Source: Bartonella vinsonii subsp. vinsonii (lineage in GTDB: Bacteria > Pseudomonadota > Alphaproteobacteria > Rhizobiales > Rhizobiaceae). Taken from it: a stretch of 64,000 nucleotides of DNA. Position numbers and translations under genes: made by a program. Under the pieces are notes generated by a model that saw only the letters and a list, made by a program, of their open reading frames with translations, was not told the DNA's origin and did no database searches. The stretch is from contig NZ_CADEAJ010000007.1 of the NCBI RefSeq assembly GCF_902825235.1, positions 41,958 through 105,957 on the forward strand. Direction: 5' to 3'. Positions 48,411 to 60,125 of this stretch are shown here, one piece after another (position 1 is the stretch's first letter; every line of letters begins with the position of its first letter).

Positions 48411-50174
48411 CTAAAACCTTAACAAAGTCCGTACTTGAAAGACTCCAACCGCGTTCCCCTTCTCTATCGGTCTCGACGCCTTCAAAAGATTGGAATAAGA
48501 CAAATCAATATCCATCATCTCTCCATCCGCATGGAAACCAAGCGTTGCTCCAACCAAGCGACCACCAAAACTGTTTTTGCTTACATCATTGGCCACGGCT
48601 CCCAGATCAAGCGCCAGATAAGGAGAAAATTGGCTCATCACCTTACGACCTTTTTCGGAGGTAAAACCTGGCAATAACAGAGACAATTCATTGCGCCAAA
48701 ACACTCCGTTATTGCCGTAATAAACTGCCTCACGCACCCCACGCACAGATGAATTGCCCCCTAACGATATTTGTTCTGAACCAAACAATGTATCGGGAGA
48801 CCACTGCCCTGAAAGCAGCGTATTGTAGCGAAAGTGATATGAATGGAGTGAAAAAGGACGCACATAGCCCAAAGAAAAAGACCATTTTCTAAATTGCCCT
48901 TTAGGCGCATTGGGCGAAATATTTTCTTGCTCTTTATCATCATAGGCTTCTAAAATCGCTAAACCCTTATGAAATCCTAGATGAACATTCAATTCTCCTC
49001 CAAGCCATTGGCGCATATGATCAAATTCAAAGGTCGCAATAGCCAATTTACGGCTCGATACATCAACCCTACTGCCCAGAATAAAATTATCGGCATATTT
49101 CCAAGTCAATCGTCCCGTAAGCCAAGTCTTGCCCTCTTGATTACGGGCAATAACCCGTGAAATCCAAGGGGTAAGTGATAACGACTTGCCCGATGTTAAA
49201 ATATCGGAAAATATTCCTTTAACACTCGAATGATATTGGCTCCACGTCCCATCAAAACCCGTTGTCCAAGTGCCATAGGGAATGGAAAATGAACCAGTGA
49301 TCGTATCGCTATTGGGACGCTTTTTGGAGAAGTGATACGGTCCACCATCCATGGAGCGCTGATAGCTAAACGACCATTGATCATTCCCACCTAAAAGATC
49401 ATCAAAAGAAAGGCTCAAGCGCGTTTGATAAAGCCCTGTGGCTTTAGCGCCAAGATTATCGCTGGAAAGCGTAATAAGCCAAGGTTTCTGTTTTTCAATA
49501 TGAACATCGAGTATCGAAGCACCCGAATTGCTACCCGCTCCAAGATTAATGGTGGCTTGGCGTGAGAAAAGCCGATTGATTTGATCAAGCCCTTGCTCTA
49601 TCTGGCGCAGATTGGTCGGTTTCCCAATAAGGTTTGGAAAAGCCATAATGATCTCGCCTTGATCTTTCCTCTCAACTTTATGCCCATCAAGGGTAATATC
49701 TTCCATCACACCTTCAACAACAACAATTTGCAGATGACCGCCGCTTAAATCTTGCTCAGGCAAATAAGCCCGCACCGCTATATAGCCACGCTGCATATAA
49801 AGCTTAGTGACAGCTTTGAGCACTTTGTTGATATCATCAATACCTAAACAGCGCCCTTCCCAATGAGAAATAGCATCATGAAGATCTCTGTGAGAAATCA
49901 ATCGAACACCAATCAGTTCAATGCTTTTGATCAACAAACAGGTTGTATGGGGGGAAGCATCATGGAGAACTGTAGCATCATCATCCGGTAAAGATATCCC
50001 TTGCGTTTTGTTTCTACGATGTAATTGCTGAAAACGTTGTTCTTGCGTTTGTTGACGCTGAATGCTCTCTGATTGATTAATCGCTTTCTCACGAATGTTA
50101 TGTGCTAAACTCGGTAACGAGAAAAGGCACAAAAAAGCCGTGGTAAGCACAAAAGAAAATAAAGAGCAACGCAT
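48411..50174 (-). CDS. TpsB/CdiB-type outer-membrane transporter (ShlB/FhaC/HecB family)
   Basis: A 587-aa two-partner-secretion pore. A signal peptide (ends SLPSLAHN, about residue 26) is followed by a Gln-rich helix, a POTRA region (CLLIKSIELIGVRLISHRDL and MQRGYIAVRAYLPEQDL), and a 16-strand barrel that includes the family motif VRGVRE on loop L6 and ends with the terminal aromatic signature RTLLRF. It recognises the TPS domain of the adjacent exoprotein and moves it across the outer membrane. It starts on the base after the stop of the 60-aa ORF, so translational coupling is likely. Confidence 0.95.
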   Translation of the reverse strand: MRCSLFSFVLTTAFLCLFSLPSLAHNIREKAINQSESIQRQQTQEQRFQQLHRRNKTQGISLPDDDATVLHDASPHTTCLLIKSIELIGVRLISHRDLHDAISHWEGRCLGIDDINKVLKAVTKLYMQRGYIAVRAYLPEQDLSGGHLQIVVVEGVMEDITLDGHKVERKDQGEIIMAFPNLIGKPTNLRQIEQGLDQINRLFSRQATINLGAGSNSGASILDVHIEKQKPWLITLSSDNLGAKATGLYQTRLSLSFDDLLGGNDQWSFSYQRSMDGGPYHFSKKRPNSDTITGSFSIPYGTWTTGFDGTWSQYHSSVKGIFSDILTSGKSLSLTPWISRVIARNQEGKTWLTGRLTWKYADNFILGSRVDVSSRKLAIATFEFDHMRQWLGGELNVHLGFHKGLAILEAYDDKEQENISPNAPKGQFRKWSFSLGYVRPFSLHSYHFRYNTLLSGQWSPDTLFGSEQISLGGNSSVRGVREAVYYGNNGVFWRNELSLLLPGFTSEKGRKVMSQFSPYLALDLGAVANDVSKNSFGGRLVGATLGFHADGEMMDIDLSYSNLLKASRPIEKGNAVGVFQVRTLLRF

Positions 50175-50357
50175 TTAATTTTTACACTCAATGTGACGTG
50201 CAAAACAAAACGCCTTATCCTCTCCAAAAGGAAAAGAACGAACCGCGTAACACTCTTTTAATTTTCTCAGGAGAGTAATTCTTTGAAAATGGTCGTAAAG
50301 AGTATAAACTACGTTGACCGCACCATATATCCCCGTCTTATTGCTTGCATAAGTCAT
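50175..50357 (-). CDS. 60-aa leader ORF of the two-partner-secretion operon
   Basis: A short protein (MTYASNKTGIYGAVNVVYTL...) with a very strong ribosome site (GGGGGGAG) before the ATG at 50357; the frame stays open to 50390. Its TAA abuts the cdiB ATG. Composition is mixed with several Tyr, Phe and Cys and no membrane span. No family recognised. It may be a small regulator, an accessory factor or a translational leader. Confidence 0.6.
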   Translation of the reverse strand: MTYASNKTGIYGAVNVVYTLYDHFQRITLLRKLKECYAVRSFPFGEDKAFCFARHIECKN

Positions 50358-50398
50358 ATATCTCCCCCCACCTATGAAGATGATAATCACCCGTTAAA

Positions 50399-50412
50399 GT
50401 GTAATCTTACAC
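50399..50412. promoter_or_regulatory. Palindromic operator candidate upstream of the TPS operon
   Basis: A perfect inverted repeat, GTGTAA-TC-TTACAC, centred about 48 bp upstream of the 60-aa leader ORF. It is the right size and place for a dimeric repressor site overlapping the operon promoter. No regulator gene is adjacent. Confidence 0.35.
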
Positions 50413-50557
50413 ACTATGCACTCTTTATCTAAGGCACAATACGTAAAGCTTTTTGAGAATAAAGAAAGACTTTAATGCACAGAATATACAAAATTTATTG
50501 GAACTGTCACATATTAGAAACAACAACAAGCTATCTACTGTTACTATGATCTGATAA

Positions 50558-50997
50558 ACAAAACAACATGACCATGGCTTATTACCTACAAAAGTAAAAA
50601 AGAAAGGTCGCTATAGAATTACTAATGAAGGATTAGCACACTTTAAAACAGCTTATCCAAATGACAAAATTACTAAGGATGATATCTTCTATTATGTTTA
50701 CGGTCTCTTGCACTCAGAAGATTATAGGGCTCGTTATGCTGATAATTTATGTAAAGAACTCCCTCGCATCCCTTGTGTAAAAAGTTCTGAAGACTTTTGG
50801 ATGTTTGTTACAGCAGGGCGTGAATTAGGAAATTTACACGTCAATTATGAAACTGTGGAATCCTATCCTGTTCCTTTAAAAAAGGCAATCCAAAACTTAC
50901 AGATATTCCTAATCCTGAGAAATTCTATTACGTTACAGAAATGAAATTCTTTAGCAAGGATAAGATAAAAGATAAGTCTATAGTTATCTTATTTTGA
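50558..50997 (+). pseudogene. Relic of a Type ISP restriction-modification enzyme, C-terminal region
   Basis: The + strand reads KKGRYRITNEGLAHFKTAYP, then KDDIFYYVYGLLHSEDYRAR and YADNLCKELPRIPCV, then ELGNLHVNYETVESYPV. After a one-base frameshift near 50875 it resumes as FKKGNPKLTDIPNP and KFYYVTEMKFFSKDK. This matches the target-recognition/C-terminal part of single-chain Type ISP (LlaGI/LlaBIII-like) helicase-methyltransferase-nuclease proteins. The methylase, helicase and nuclease parts are missing, so it is a dead fragment at the island edge. Confidence 0.7.
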
Positions 50998-51335
50998 GAT
51001 AATATGTCCTTTTCTCTTAACATATGATAGCTCATCATCTTAAACATTTTTCAATTTTAAATGTATTTAAAATAAAGTTTCTATCTTACTGCATAAATAA
51101 AAAACTTTATAAATAAAGTAAAAGATGAATATTATTATAAAAAATACAATAAGCTACCAAGAATTCGTTAAACTATAATCGCTTTACAGCCTTTGCAGTT
51201 ATATTTATCAGAAAATATACAAATTTTATATTCTGAGATATAAAAAAACGCCCAAATTCTCTATTTGGGCGCTCTCATATCATTTGTTAACATGCATGTT
51301 AAATTATTCAGCAACCGCTTCAGTTGTCATATTTG
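50998..51335. other. Spacer with rpoC terminator
   Basis: AT-rich sequence between the R-M relic and rpoC. It contains the rpoC intrinsic terminator and, at 51304-51335, what appears to be the displaced original 3' end of rpoC. Confidence 0.6.
51242..51271 (-). terminator. Intrinsic terminator of the rpoBC operon
   Basis: On the minus strand CGCCCAAAT (51263-51271) pairs perfectly with ATTTGGGCG (51249-51257) over a 5-nt loop and is followed by TTTTTTTA. Strong, GC-containing 9-bp stem; it closes the rpoBC transcript. Confidence 0.9.
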
Positions 51336-54300
51336 TCAACATAGCTTTAGCCATCTCATTGTTGCTAGATTTGCGCTGCCATCTACGATCAAATCATCAC
51401 GAACTGCAGCGATACGGCGGATTTGAGCGATCGTACCACCTGTCCCTGCAGGAATAAGACGGCCGACAATAACATTTTCCTTAAGACCTTGCAAAGTATC
51501 AATTTTACCAGAAACTGCTGCCTCAGTAAGCACCCTTGTTGTTTCCTGAAATGATGCTGCTGAAATAAATGATGGTGTTTGAAGAGATGCTTTTGTAATC
51601 CCAAGTAGGATGGGGGTACCAGATGCAGGTCTTTTCCCCTCTGCAATTAAATTATCATTGATTTCATCAAGTTCAATACGATCAACATTGTCACCTGGAA
51701 TATAGCCAGAATCTCCAGATTCAGTAATCTCAACTTTCTGCAACATCTGACGAACAATCACCTCAATGTGCTTGTCATTAATTAAAACTCCCTGCAAACG
51801 ATAAACTTCTTGAATTTCATTAACAAGATAAGATGCCAACGCTTCAACACCCTTAATTGCCAAGATATCATGAGGAGCCGGATTTCCATCAAGGATATAA
51901 TCTCCTTTTTCAATTTGATCGCCTTCTTGGAAGTAAAATAGTTTACCCTTTGGAATTAAATATTCTACTGGTTCAAGAGTCTCATCATTTGGTTCAATGA
52001 TAATACGACGCTTATTTTTATAACCACGACCGAAACGAATTGTACCACTAACCTCAGCAATAATAGCGTGATCCTTTGGACGCCTTGCTTCAAAAAGCTC
52101 AGCCACACGTGGTAGACCACCTGTAATATCCTTTGTCTTAGCACTTTCCATTGGCAAGCGAGCAATAACGTCACCGGCCTTAACATGAGAACCAGGCTCA
52201 ACAGAAAGAATGGTTTCCACTGACATCATGTAACGGGCTTCACCTCCCTTATATAATTTGGCAATGGTCTCACCTTTTTTATCTGCATATATAATAATAG
52301 CCGGCTTTAGATCAGCACCACGCGGATTAGCGCGCCAATCAATTACCAAACGTTTCGTAATACCTGTAGATTCATCAGCTGTTTCAGTAACTGATAAACC
52401 ATCAATCATATCTTCAAAACCTACATAGCCCTCAACTTCAGTTAAAACAGGACGTGTATAAGGATCCCACTCTGCTATACGTTGACCACATTTAACCACA
52501 TCACCATCATCAACAAAGATATGTGCACCATAGCTAACACGATGCACTACACGCTCTTTACCGAACTCATCCTTGATAAGGATAGCCATATTACGCCCCA
52601 TAACCACCAAATGACCTTCAGAATTGCGGACCACATTGCGATTACGAATCTCCACTGTACCTTCATAAGAGGCTTCTAAATAGGATGAATCAACAACCTG
52701 CGCCGTTCCCCCTAAGTGGAAAGTACGCATAGTAAGCTGCGTTCCCGGTTCACCAATGGACTGAGCTGCAATAACACCAACAGCCTCTCCCTGATTAACT
52801 GGTGTCCCGCGTGCCAAATCACGACCATAGCATTTGGCGCAAACACCAAGGCGCGTTTCACATGTCAAAGCAGAGCGGATTTGAACAGACTGAATTCCAG
52901 CTTCTTCGATCTTAGCAATATCAGCTTCCTCAATCATTCCCCCCCCTTCAAGGATAACCTCTCCAGAAACTGGATGTAAAATATCAACAAGTGCTGTGCG
53001 ACCAAGAATTCTTTGCCCAAGAGATGCAACAATTTGTCCTGCATCAACAATCGGCTGCATAGTAAGCCCTTTTGTAGTACCACAATCAACTGCTGAAATA
53101 ATAGCATCCTGCGCAACATCAACAAGACGTCGTGTGAGATAACCAGAGTTGGCTGTTTTTAACGCAGTATCAGCAAGCCCCTTACGTGCACCGTGAGTCG
53201 AGTTAAAATATTCATTAACAGTTAGACCTTCCTTAAAGTTTGAAATGATTGGTGTTTCAATAATTTCACCCGATGGCTTTGCCATTAAACCACGCATACC
53301 AGCTAATTGTTTCATCTGGTTAGCAGAACCACGCGCACCAGAATGCGACATCATATAAATCGAATTCATTGGCCGCTGACGACCTGTTTTAGGATCAAAT
53401 TCAACAGCCTGAATACGTTTCATCATTTCATCTGCAACACGATCCGTACATTTACCCCAAGCATCTACGACTTTATTATATTTTTCACCTTGCGTAATCA
53501 GACCATCATTATATTGCTGCTCATACTCTTTAGCCAAAGCTTCTGTTTCTGCAACCAAACGTGACTTACTATCAGGGATAACCATATCATCCTTGCCGAA
53601 CGAAATTCCTGCACGACAAGCATAAGAAAAACCAAGCTGCATAATACGATCACAGAAAATAACTGTCTCTTTTTGTCCACAATGCCGATAAACCTGATCA
53701 ATCATTTTAGAAATATTCTTTTTAGTCATTTCTTGGTTGACAATATCAAACGAGATATTCGGATTTTTCGGCAAAAGTTCTCCAATAATCAAACGGCCAG
53801 GTGTTGTCTCATAAAGTTTAGCAACTTTCTTCCCATCTTTTCCTATATTGTTAACGCGGCCTTTGATCTTTGTGTGGAGAGTTATAACTTTATTTTCCAA
53901 GGCGTGATGGAGTTCACCTATATCGGAAAAAGCCATTCCCTCACCTGGTTCTTTTTCAGAAACAATTGAAAGATAGTAAAGACCAAGAACCATATCCTGT
54001 GATGGAACAATAATCGGTGCACCATTGGCTGGATGAAGAATATTATTGGTCGACATCATCAAAACACGCGCTTCAAGCTGCGCTTCAAGAGAAAGCGGAA
54101 CATGGACTGCCATTTGATCGCCATCAAAATCCGCATTAAAAGCAGTACATACCAATGGATGAAGTTGTATAGCTTTTCCTTCAATTAAGATAGGTTCAAA
54201 TGCCTGAATCCCCAAACGATGCAATGTCGGCGCACGATTCAGCAAAACAGGATGTTCACGGATAACCTCATCCAAAATATCCCAAACTTCCGGATGCTCT

Positions 54301-55514
54301 TTTTCAACAAGTTTCTTTGCTTGTTTTACAGTTGATGAATAGCCCTTTGCATCAAGACGCGCGTAAATAAATGGCTTAAATAATTCGAGAGCCATTTTTT
54401 TGGGAAGACCACATTGATGCAATTTTAATTCAGGACCAGTCACGATAACAGAACGTCCCGAATAATCAACACGCTTTCCAAGTAGGTTTTGACGGAAACG
54501 CCCTTGCTTACCCTTTAACATATCTGAAAGAGACTTAAGCGGACGCTTATTCGCTCCAGTAATCACACGCCCACGTCGACCATTATCAAACAATGCATCA
54601 ACAGCTTCTTGCACCATACGTTTCTCATTGCGCACAATAATTCCAGGAGCACGCAATTCAATCAATCGTTTCAAGCGGTTATTACGATTTATCACACGTC
54701 TATAAAGATCATTCAGATCTGACGTCGCAAAACGCCCACCATCAAGTGGAACCAATGGACGTAAATCAGGTGGAATGACTGGAATCGTTTTCATAATCAT
54801 CCATTCTGGCTTATTGCCAGATTCAAGGAAATTCTCAACGATCTTAAGTCTTTTAATCAGCTTTTTCTGCTTTAATTCTGAAGTCGTCTCAGACAATTCG
54901 ACACGCAAATCATTCGCGATTTTCTCTAATTCCATGCCGGCTAGAAGCTCATAAATAGCCTCAGCGCCAATCATCGCTGTAAACTGATCTTCCCCGAACT
55001 CATCAATAGCAAGCATATATTCTTCTTCAGAAAGAAGCTGATGGAGCTTAAGGGATGTCAATCCTGGTTCTGTTACAATATAGTTCTCAAAATAAAGAAC
55101 CCGCTCAATATCCTTCAAAGTTAAATCTAAAAGTGTAGAAATACGACCTGGTAAAGACTTAAGAAACCAAATATGTGCAACGGGTGCCGCGAGCTCAATA
55201 TGCCCCATGCGCTCGCGCCGTACGCGCGAAAGAGTCACCTCTACACCACATTTTTCACAGATAATGCCCTTATATTTCATGCGTTTATATTTACCGCATA
55301 AACATTCATAGTCCTTAATAGGGCCAAAGATACGTGCACAAAAAAGTCCATCACGCTCTGGCTTAAAAGTCCTATAATTAATAGTCTCAGGCTTCTTGAT
55401 CTCACCGTACGACCAAGACAAAATCTTCTCAGGGCTCGCAATGGAAATACGAATAGAGTCAAATGTCTGCGCTGGCGCCTGAGGATTGAAAAGATTCATG
55501 ACCTCGTGGTTCAT
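51336..55514 (-). CDS. rpoC: DNA-directed RNA polymerase subunit beta'
   Basis: 1392 aa from the ATG at 55514 ([16 protein letters not shown] upstream). Zinc-ribbon cysteines CLCGKYK...CEKCGVE, the catalytic [12 protein letters not shown], the bridge/trigger regions, and the second zinc site ([15 protein letters not shown]) are all intact. The last residues after DDLIVD read [14 protein letters not shown] and stop. One base out of register the same DNA encodes [17 protein letters not shown]...AVAE, a natural-looking C-terminus ending at 51304. So the 3' end is either truly frameshifted or contains a sequence error near 51380. Confidence 0.95.
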   Translation of the reverse strand: MNHEVMNLFNPQAPAQTFDSIRISIASPEKILSWSYGEIKKPETINYRTFKPERDGLFCARIFGPIKDYECLCGKYKRMKYKGIICEKCGVEVTLSRVRRERMGHIELAAPVAHIWFLKSLPGRISTLLDLTLKDIERVLYFENYIVTEPGLTSLKLHQLLSEEEYMLAIDEFGEDQFTAMIGAEAIYELLAGMELEKIANDLRVELSETTSELKQKKLIKRLKIVENFLESGNKPEWMIMKTIPVIPPDLRPLVPLDGGRFATSDLNDLYRRVINRNNRLKRLIELRAPGIIVRNEKRMVQEAVDALFDNGRRGRVITGANKRPLKSLSDMLKGKQGRFRQNLLGKRVDYSGRSVIVTGPELKLHQCGLPKKMALELFKPFIYARLDAKGYSSTVKQAKKLVEKEHPEVWDILDEVIREHPVLLNRAPTLHRLGIQAFEPILIEGKAIQLHPLVCTAFNADFDGDQMAVHVPLSLEAQLEARVLMMSTNNILHPANGAPIIVPSQDMVLGLYYLSIVSEKEPGEGMAFSDIGELHHALENKVITLHTKIKGRVNNIGKDGKKVAKLYETTPGRLIIGELLPKNPNISFDIVNQEMTKKNISKMIDQVYRHCGQKETVIFCDRIMQLGFSYACRAGISFGKDDMVIPDSKSRLVAETEALAKEYEQQYNDGLITQGEKYNKVVDAWGKCTDRVADEMMKRIQAVEFDPKTGRQRPMNSIYMMSHSGARGSANQMKQLAGMRGLMAKPSGEIIETPIISNFKEGLTVNEYFNSTHGARKGLADTALKTANSGYLTRRLVDVAQDAIISAVDCGTTKGLTMQPIVDAGQIVASLGQRILGRTALVDILHPVSGEVILEGGGMIEEADIAKIEEAGIQSVQIRSALTCETRLGVCAKCYGRDLARGTPVNQGEAVGVIAAQSIGEPGTQLTMRTFHLGGTAQVVDSSYLEASYEGTVEIRNRNVVRNSEGHLVVMGRNMAILIKDEFGKERVVHRVSYGAHIFVDDGDVVKCGQRIAEWDPYTRPVLTEVEGYVGFEDMIDGLSVTETADESTGITKRLVIDWRANPRGADLKPAIIIYADKKGETIAKLYKGGEARYMMSVETILSVEPGSHVKAGDVIARLPMESAKTKDITGGLPRVAELFEARRPKDHAIIAEVSGTIRFGRGYKNKRRIIIEPNDETLEPVEYLIPKGKLFYFQEGDQIEKGDYILDGNPAPHDILAIKGVEALASYLVNEIQEVYRLQGVLINDKHIEVIVRQMLQKVEITESGDSGYIPGDNVDRIELDEINDNLIAEGKRPASGTPILLGITKASLQTPSFISAASFQETTRVLTEAAVSGKIDTLQGLKENVIVGRLIPAGTGGTIAQIRRIAAVRDDLIVDGSANLATMRWLKLC

Positions 55515-55640
55515 GCCGTTCTCCTTCAAAGATTCTTAGAACCTGTTGTAATATCTCATTAATTTTGTCACAGATTGTATTTAAAACCCATTTCTATTTT
55601 TTAAACTATCTGTGCCACCTTAATAAAAGTTTTTTTTATG

Positions 55641-55684
55641 AGTCTTTCTCAAGACAATCAAAGCGCATCCTTCCCACTGCGCTT
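55641..55684 (-). promoter_or_regulatory. Paired stem-loops between rpoB and rpoC
   Basis: Two hairpins lie in the 178-bp gap on the minus strand: AAGCGCA/TGCGCTT (55678-55684 with 55661-55667) and GTCTT/AAGAC. No U-tract follows, so they more likely shape mRNA processing or stability than terminate. Confidence 0.3.
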
Positions 55685-55692
55685 CTTGATTA

Positions 55693-58600
55693 TTATTCTG
55701 CTGTATCAGACAATGTCCGCTGTGCAATAAGTTCACGCGCATCATCAAGTTCTACATTAAGAGCTAGTGACCGCATTTCTTTTACCAATACATTAAAACT
55801 TTCGGGTATACCGGCCTCAAATGTATCATCACCGCGCACAATCGCCTCATAGACTTTTGTTCGACCAGCCACATCATCTGATTTTACAGTCAACATCTCT
55901 TGCAAAGTGTAGGCAGCACCATAAGCTTCAAGTGCCCAGACCTCCATTTCACCAAAACGCTGCCCACCAAATTGTGCCTTACCGCCTAATGGTTGCTGTG
56001 TAACCAGCGAATATGGTCCAATCGAACGTGCATGAATCTTATCATCAACAAGGTGATGCAGTTTCAACATATAAATATAGCCAACTGTCACCGGACGATC
56101 AAAAGGCTCTCCAGTACGGCCATCATAAAGCGTAACCTGTCCTGAACTATCTAATCCTGCATCCTCCAGCATCATGTTGATATCAGCTTCATGTGCTCCA
56201 TCAAAAACAGGTGTGGCAATTGAAACACCTTTCTTCATCTGCAGCGCTAATTTGTAAAGGCTCTCGTTATCATACTGACGTACTGGTTCATTATGATCAT
56301 TATCAGACATGAGATTCTCAATACGCTGACGCAAAGGAAGGATATCCCCAGTCTCTTGATACAACTCTATCAAATCGCCAATCTTCTTGCCCATCCCAGC
56401 ACACGCCCAACCAAGATGTGTCTCAAGAATTTGTCCAACATTCATACGACTAGGCACACCAAGCGGATTCAACACGATATCAGCATGGGTCCCATCCTCA
56501 AGAAATGGCATATCCTCTACGGGAAGAATACGCGATACAACACCCTTATTACCATGACGTCCCGCCATTTTGTCACCTGGTTGGATTTTGCGTTTTACAG
56601 CCACAAAAACCTTTACCATTTTCATGACACTAGGAGGCATTTCATCGCCTCTTTGAATCTTCTCAACTTTATCCATAAAGCGACGTTGTAACGCTTCTTT
56701 CGATTCATCATATTGCTTACGCAAAGCCTCAATTTCATTCTGAAGCTTTTCATCTTCAACAGCAAATTGCCACCATTGTGAACGCGGATAGTGGCCCATC
56801 ACCGTATTGTCAAGCTTCTTGCTGCCTGAAAAGCCCTTTGGGCCTTCTACAGCAACTTTACCTGTCAACATATCAGTAAGACGCGCATAAACATTGCGAT
56901 CAAGAATTGACTGTTCATCATCACGATCTTTCGCTAAACGCTCAATTTCTTCACGTTCAATAGCCATTGCACGTTCATCTTTTTCCACACCATGGCGGTT
57001 AAAAACACGAACTTCAACAACAGTTCCAAAAGTTCCAGGAGGCATTCGCATAGAAGTATCACGAACATCTGAAGCTTTTTCTCCAAAAATGGCACGCAGA
57101 AGCTTCTCTTCTGGCGTCATGGGACTTTCACCCTTTGGTGTAATCTTACCAACCAAAATATCACCAGGCTGAACTTCAGCACCAATATAAATAATGCCAG
57201 CTTCATCAAGATTTCTTAACGCTTCTTCTGCAACGTTAGGAATATCGCGTGTAATTTCTTCAGGACCAAGCTTTGTGTCACGTGCTGCAACTTCAAATTC
57301 CTCAATATGAATAGAGGTAAAAACATCATCGGCAACAATGCGCTCGGATAACAAAATAGAATCTTCATAATTGTATCCATTCCAAGGCATAAAGGCCACA
57401 AGAACATTTCGCCCAAGAGCTAAATCACCAAGATCTGTAGATGGACCATCTGCTATAATATCACCCTTCTCTATTCGATCACCAACATGCACGAGAGGGC
57501 GCTGATTAATACAGGTAGACTGATTGGAACGTTGAAATTTCTGTAGACGATAGATATCAACACCAGACTTTGAAGGATCTAAATCTTCTGTCGCACGGAT
57601 AACAATACGGGTTGCATCCACTTGATCAACAATACCACCACGCTTTGCACTAACAGCTGCGCCTGAATCACGAGCAACAACAGATTCCATACCCGTACCA
57701 ACAAAGGGTGCTTCAGCACGTACAAGCGGAACCGCCTGACGCTGCATGTTTGATCCCATCAACGCACGATTTGCATCATCATTTTCCAAAAATGGAATAA
57801 GAGCTGCCGCTACCGAGACCAACTGTTTTGGTGAAACATCCATCAAATCCACATGATCCCGCGGTGCCATCAAAACTTCACCAGCATGGCGGCAAACAAC
57901 GAATTCTTCTGTAAAGCGCCCTTCAGCATCTAATGACGAATTGGCTTGAGCAACATAATGCTTTGATTCTTCCATAGCAGACAGATAAATAACTTCTGTT
58001 GTCACTTTACCATCAATAATTTTGCGATACGGACTTTCAATAAAACCGTATTTATTAACGCGCGCAAATGTTGCTAAGGAATTAATCAAACCAATATTAG
58101 GACCTTCCGGCGTTTCAATCGGGCAAATACGACCATAATGCGTAGGATGTACGTCACGAACTTCAAAACCTGCACGCTCACGGGTCAAACCACCAGGGCC
58201 AAGAGCAGAAAGACGGCGCTTATGGGTAATTTCTGATAAAGGATTCGTTTGGTCCATAAACTGCGATAACTGCGAAGATCCAAAAAACTCACGAACCGCT
58301 GCAGCAGCAGGCTTTGCATTTATCAAATCCTGAGGCATGACTGTGTCAATTTCAACTGATGACATACGCTCTTTTATCGCACGCTCCATACGAAGTAAAC
58401 CAATGCGATACTGATTTTCCATCAGCTCCCCAACTGAGCGAACGCGTCGATTGCCAAGATTATCAATATCATCAATTTCACCACGACCATCACGCAATTC
58501 AACCAACATCTTAACAACAGCAAGAATATCTTCTTGACGCAAAATGCGAACCGTGTCTGGACAATCAAGGTCCATACGCAAATTCATCTTAACACGCCCT

Positions 58601-59841
58601 ACGGCTGAAAGATCATAACGCTCTGGATCAAAAAATAACGAATGGAACATAGCTTCCGCTGTATCCATTGTTGGTGGCTCACCTGGACGCATAACGCGAT
58701 AAATATCAAATAACGCATCCTGCCGACTTTCATTTTTATCCACTTTTAAAGTATTACGGATATAGGCTCCAATATTCATGTGATCAATATCAAGGATATT
58801 AATTTGATCCGCATGTACATCAGACAAAACCTTCAATATTTTTTCATCAATTTCATCACCAGCTTCAAGATAAATCTCACCCGTCTGATAATTGACTATA
58901 TCTTCTGCTAAATAACATCCCAATAAATCATCTTCACTAACTTTAACCGCCTTGAGACCTTTCTCAGCTAAAGACTTTGCAGCACGAAGTGTTAGCTTTT
59001 TACCAGACTCGGCAACAACTTCACCACTGTCTGCATCTACAAGGTCAGAAACAAGCTTCATTCCTTTAAAACGATCAACAGAATAAGGAATACGCCACCC
59101 ATCCCCATCTCGCTCATAAGTGACTTTATTATAAAATGTTGACAAAATATCTGATGCATCCATACCTAATGCCATCAGAAGACTTGTAACGGGAATCTTG
59201 CGCCGCCGATCAATACGGGCATAAATAATGTCCTTAGCATCAAACTCAATATCAAGCCAAGAACCACGATAAGGAATAACACGAGCAGCAAAAAGAAATT
59301 TTCCCGATGAATGCGACTTTCCTTTATCATGATCAAAAAATACACCAGGAGAACGATGCATCTGTGAAACAATAACACGTTCCGTACCATTAATGATGAA
59401 AGTACCATTTTTCGTCATTAAAGGCATATCGCCCATATAAACGCCTTGCTCTTTAATATCTTTGATATCTTTTGATCCAGTATCCTCATCAATATCAAAA
59501 ACGATTAAACGTAATATCACCTTTAATGGTGCAGCATAAGTCAAATCACGCTGACGGCATTCTTCAACATCAAATTTTGGTAAATCAAATTCATAACCAA
59601 CAAACTCGAGCATAGCTGTACCGGAAAAGTCCGAAATAGGAAATACCGATTTAAAAACAGCTTGCAAACCTTCATCTGGTCGTCCACCTTTTGGTTCCTC
59701 AATCATGAGAAACTGATCATATGACGCTTTTTGAACCTCAATAAGATTCGGCATCTCTGCTACTTCAGGAATCTTACCAAAAAATTTGCGTACGCGCTTA
59801 CGACCATTGAATTGAGACATCATCGCTAGGGTCTGAGCCAT
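55693..59841 (-). CDS. rpoB: DNA-directed RNA polymerase subunit beta
   Basis: 1382 aa from the ATG at 59841 ([20 protein letters not shown]), which has AAGGAG upstream; an earlier in-frame ATG at 59868 is rejected. The rifampicin-cluster region [20 protein letters not shown] is wild-type-like (Gln, Asp, His and Ser positions present). The C-terminal [19 protein letters not shown] clamp is present. It forms the core enzyme with beta'. Upstream are rplL and an intergenic stem-loop. Confidence 0.97.
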   Translation of the reverse strand: MAQTLAMMSQFNGRKRVRKFFGKIPEVAEMPNLIEVQKASYDQFLMIEEPKGGRPDEGLQAVFKSVFPISDFSGTAMLEFVGYEFDLPKFDVEECRQRDLTYAAPLKVILRLIVFDIDEDTGSKDIKDIKEQGVYMGDMPLMTKNGTFIINGTERVIVSQMHRSPGVFFDHDKGKSHSSGKFLFAARVIPYRGSWLDIEFDAKDIIYARIDRRRKIPVTSLLMALGMDASDILSTFYNKVTYERDGDGWRIPYSVDRFKGMKLVSDLVDADSGEVVAESGKKLTLRAAKSLAEKGLKAVKVSEDDLLGCYLAEDIVNYQTGEIYLEAGDEIDEKILKVLSDVHADQINILDIDHMNIGAYIRNTLKVDKNESRQDALFDIYRVMRPGEPPTMDTAEAMFHSLFFDPERYDLSAVGRVKMNLRMDLDCPDTVRILRQEDILAVVKMLVELRDGRGEIDDIDNLGNRRVRSVGELMENQYRIGLLRMERAIKERMSSVEIDTVMPQDLINAKPAAAAVREFFGSSQLSQFMDQTNPLSEITHKRRLSALGPGGLTRERAGFEVRDVHPTHYGRICPIETPEGPNIGLINSLATFARVNKYGFIESPYRKIIDGKVTTEVIYLSAMEESKHYVAQANSSLDAEGRFTEEFVVCRHAGEVLMAPRDHVDLMDVSPKQLVSVAAALIPFLENDDANRALMGSNMQRQAVPLVRAEAPFVGTGMESVVARDSGAAVSAKRGGIVDQVDATRIVIRATEDLDPSKSGVDIYRLQKFQRSNQSTCINQRPLVHVGDRIEKGDIIADGPSTDLGDLALGRNVLVAFMPWNGYNYEDSILLSERIVADDVFTSIHIEEFEVAARDTKLGPEEITRDIPNVAEEALRNLDEAGIIYIGAEVQPGDILVGKITPKGESPMTPEEKLLRAIFGEKASDVRDTSMRMPPGTFGTVVEVRVFNRHGVEKDERAMAIEREEIERLAKDRDDEQSILDRNVYARLTDMLTGKVAVEGPKGFSGSKKLDNTVMGHYPRSQWWQFAVEDEKLQNEIEALRKQYDESKEALQRRFMDKVEKIQRGDEMPPSVMKMVKVFVAVKRKIQPGDKMAGRHGNKGVVSRILPVEDMPFLEDGTHADIVLNPLGVPSRMNVGQILETHLGWACAGMGKKIGDLIELYQETGDILPLRQRIENLMSDNDHNEPVRQYDNESLYKLALQMKKGVSIATPVFDGAHEADINMMLEDAGLDSSGQVTLYDGRTGEPFDRPVTVGYIYMLKLHHLVDDKIHARSIGPYSLVTQQPLGGKAQFGGQRFGEMEVWALEAYGAAYTLQEMLTVKSDDVAGRTKVYEAIVRGDDTFEAGIPESFNVLVKEMRSLALNVELDDARELIAQRTLSDTAE

Positions 59842-60088
59842 CGTCGCTCCTTGATCTTTACTCTTCAAGGTAGACTAAACCTTGAAAGCTTTATGTCATT
59901 AACCTGCACATGCAGACCAGTTCACTTAATACCCGATAACGAGTACCACCATTATTCCCCACAACACAAGCCAACCACACACTTGGCTCTCCAATGAGGA
60001 AATAAGAAGTAAAGCCCACATCCATTACAGCTATTCGACTGCTGGAAAAAGGCTTTCATTAATCATCTCCCCTCTTTTAGAGAAAGGA

Positions 60089-60116
60089 AATCGGCGAACA
60101 TAAATGCCCGCCGATT
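60089..60116 (-). promoter_or_regulatory. Stem-loop in rplL-rpoB intergenic region
   Basis: AATCGGCG pairs with CGCCGATT (8 bp, 12-nt loop) just after the rplL stop. No U-run follows on the minus strand. In E. coli the equivalent gap holds a partial attenuator and an RNase III site that set the ratio of L12 to polymerase; the same logic may apply here. Confidence 0.5.
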
Positions 60117-60125
60117 AAAACAAAT

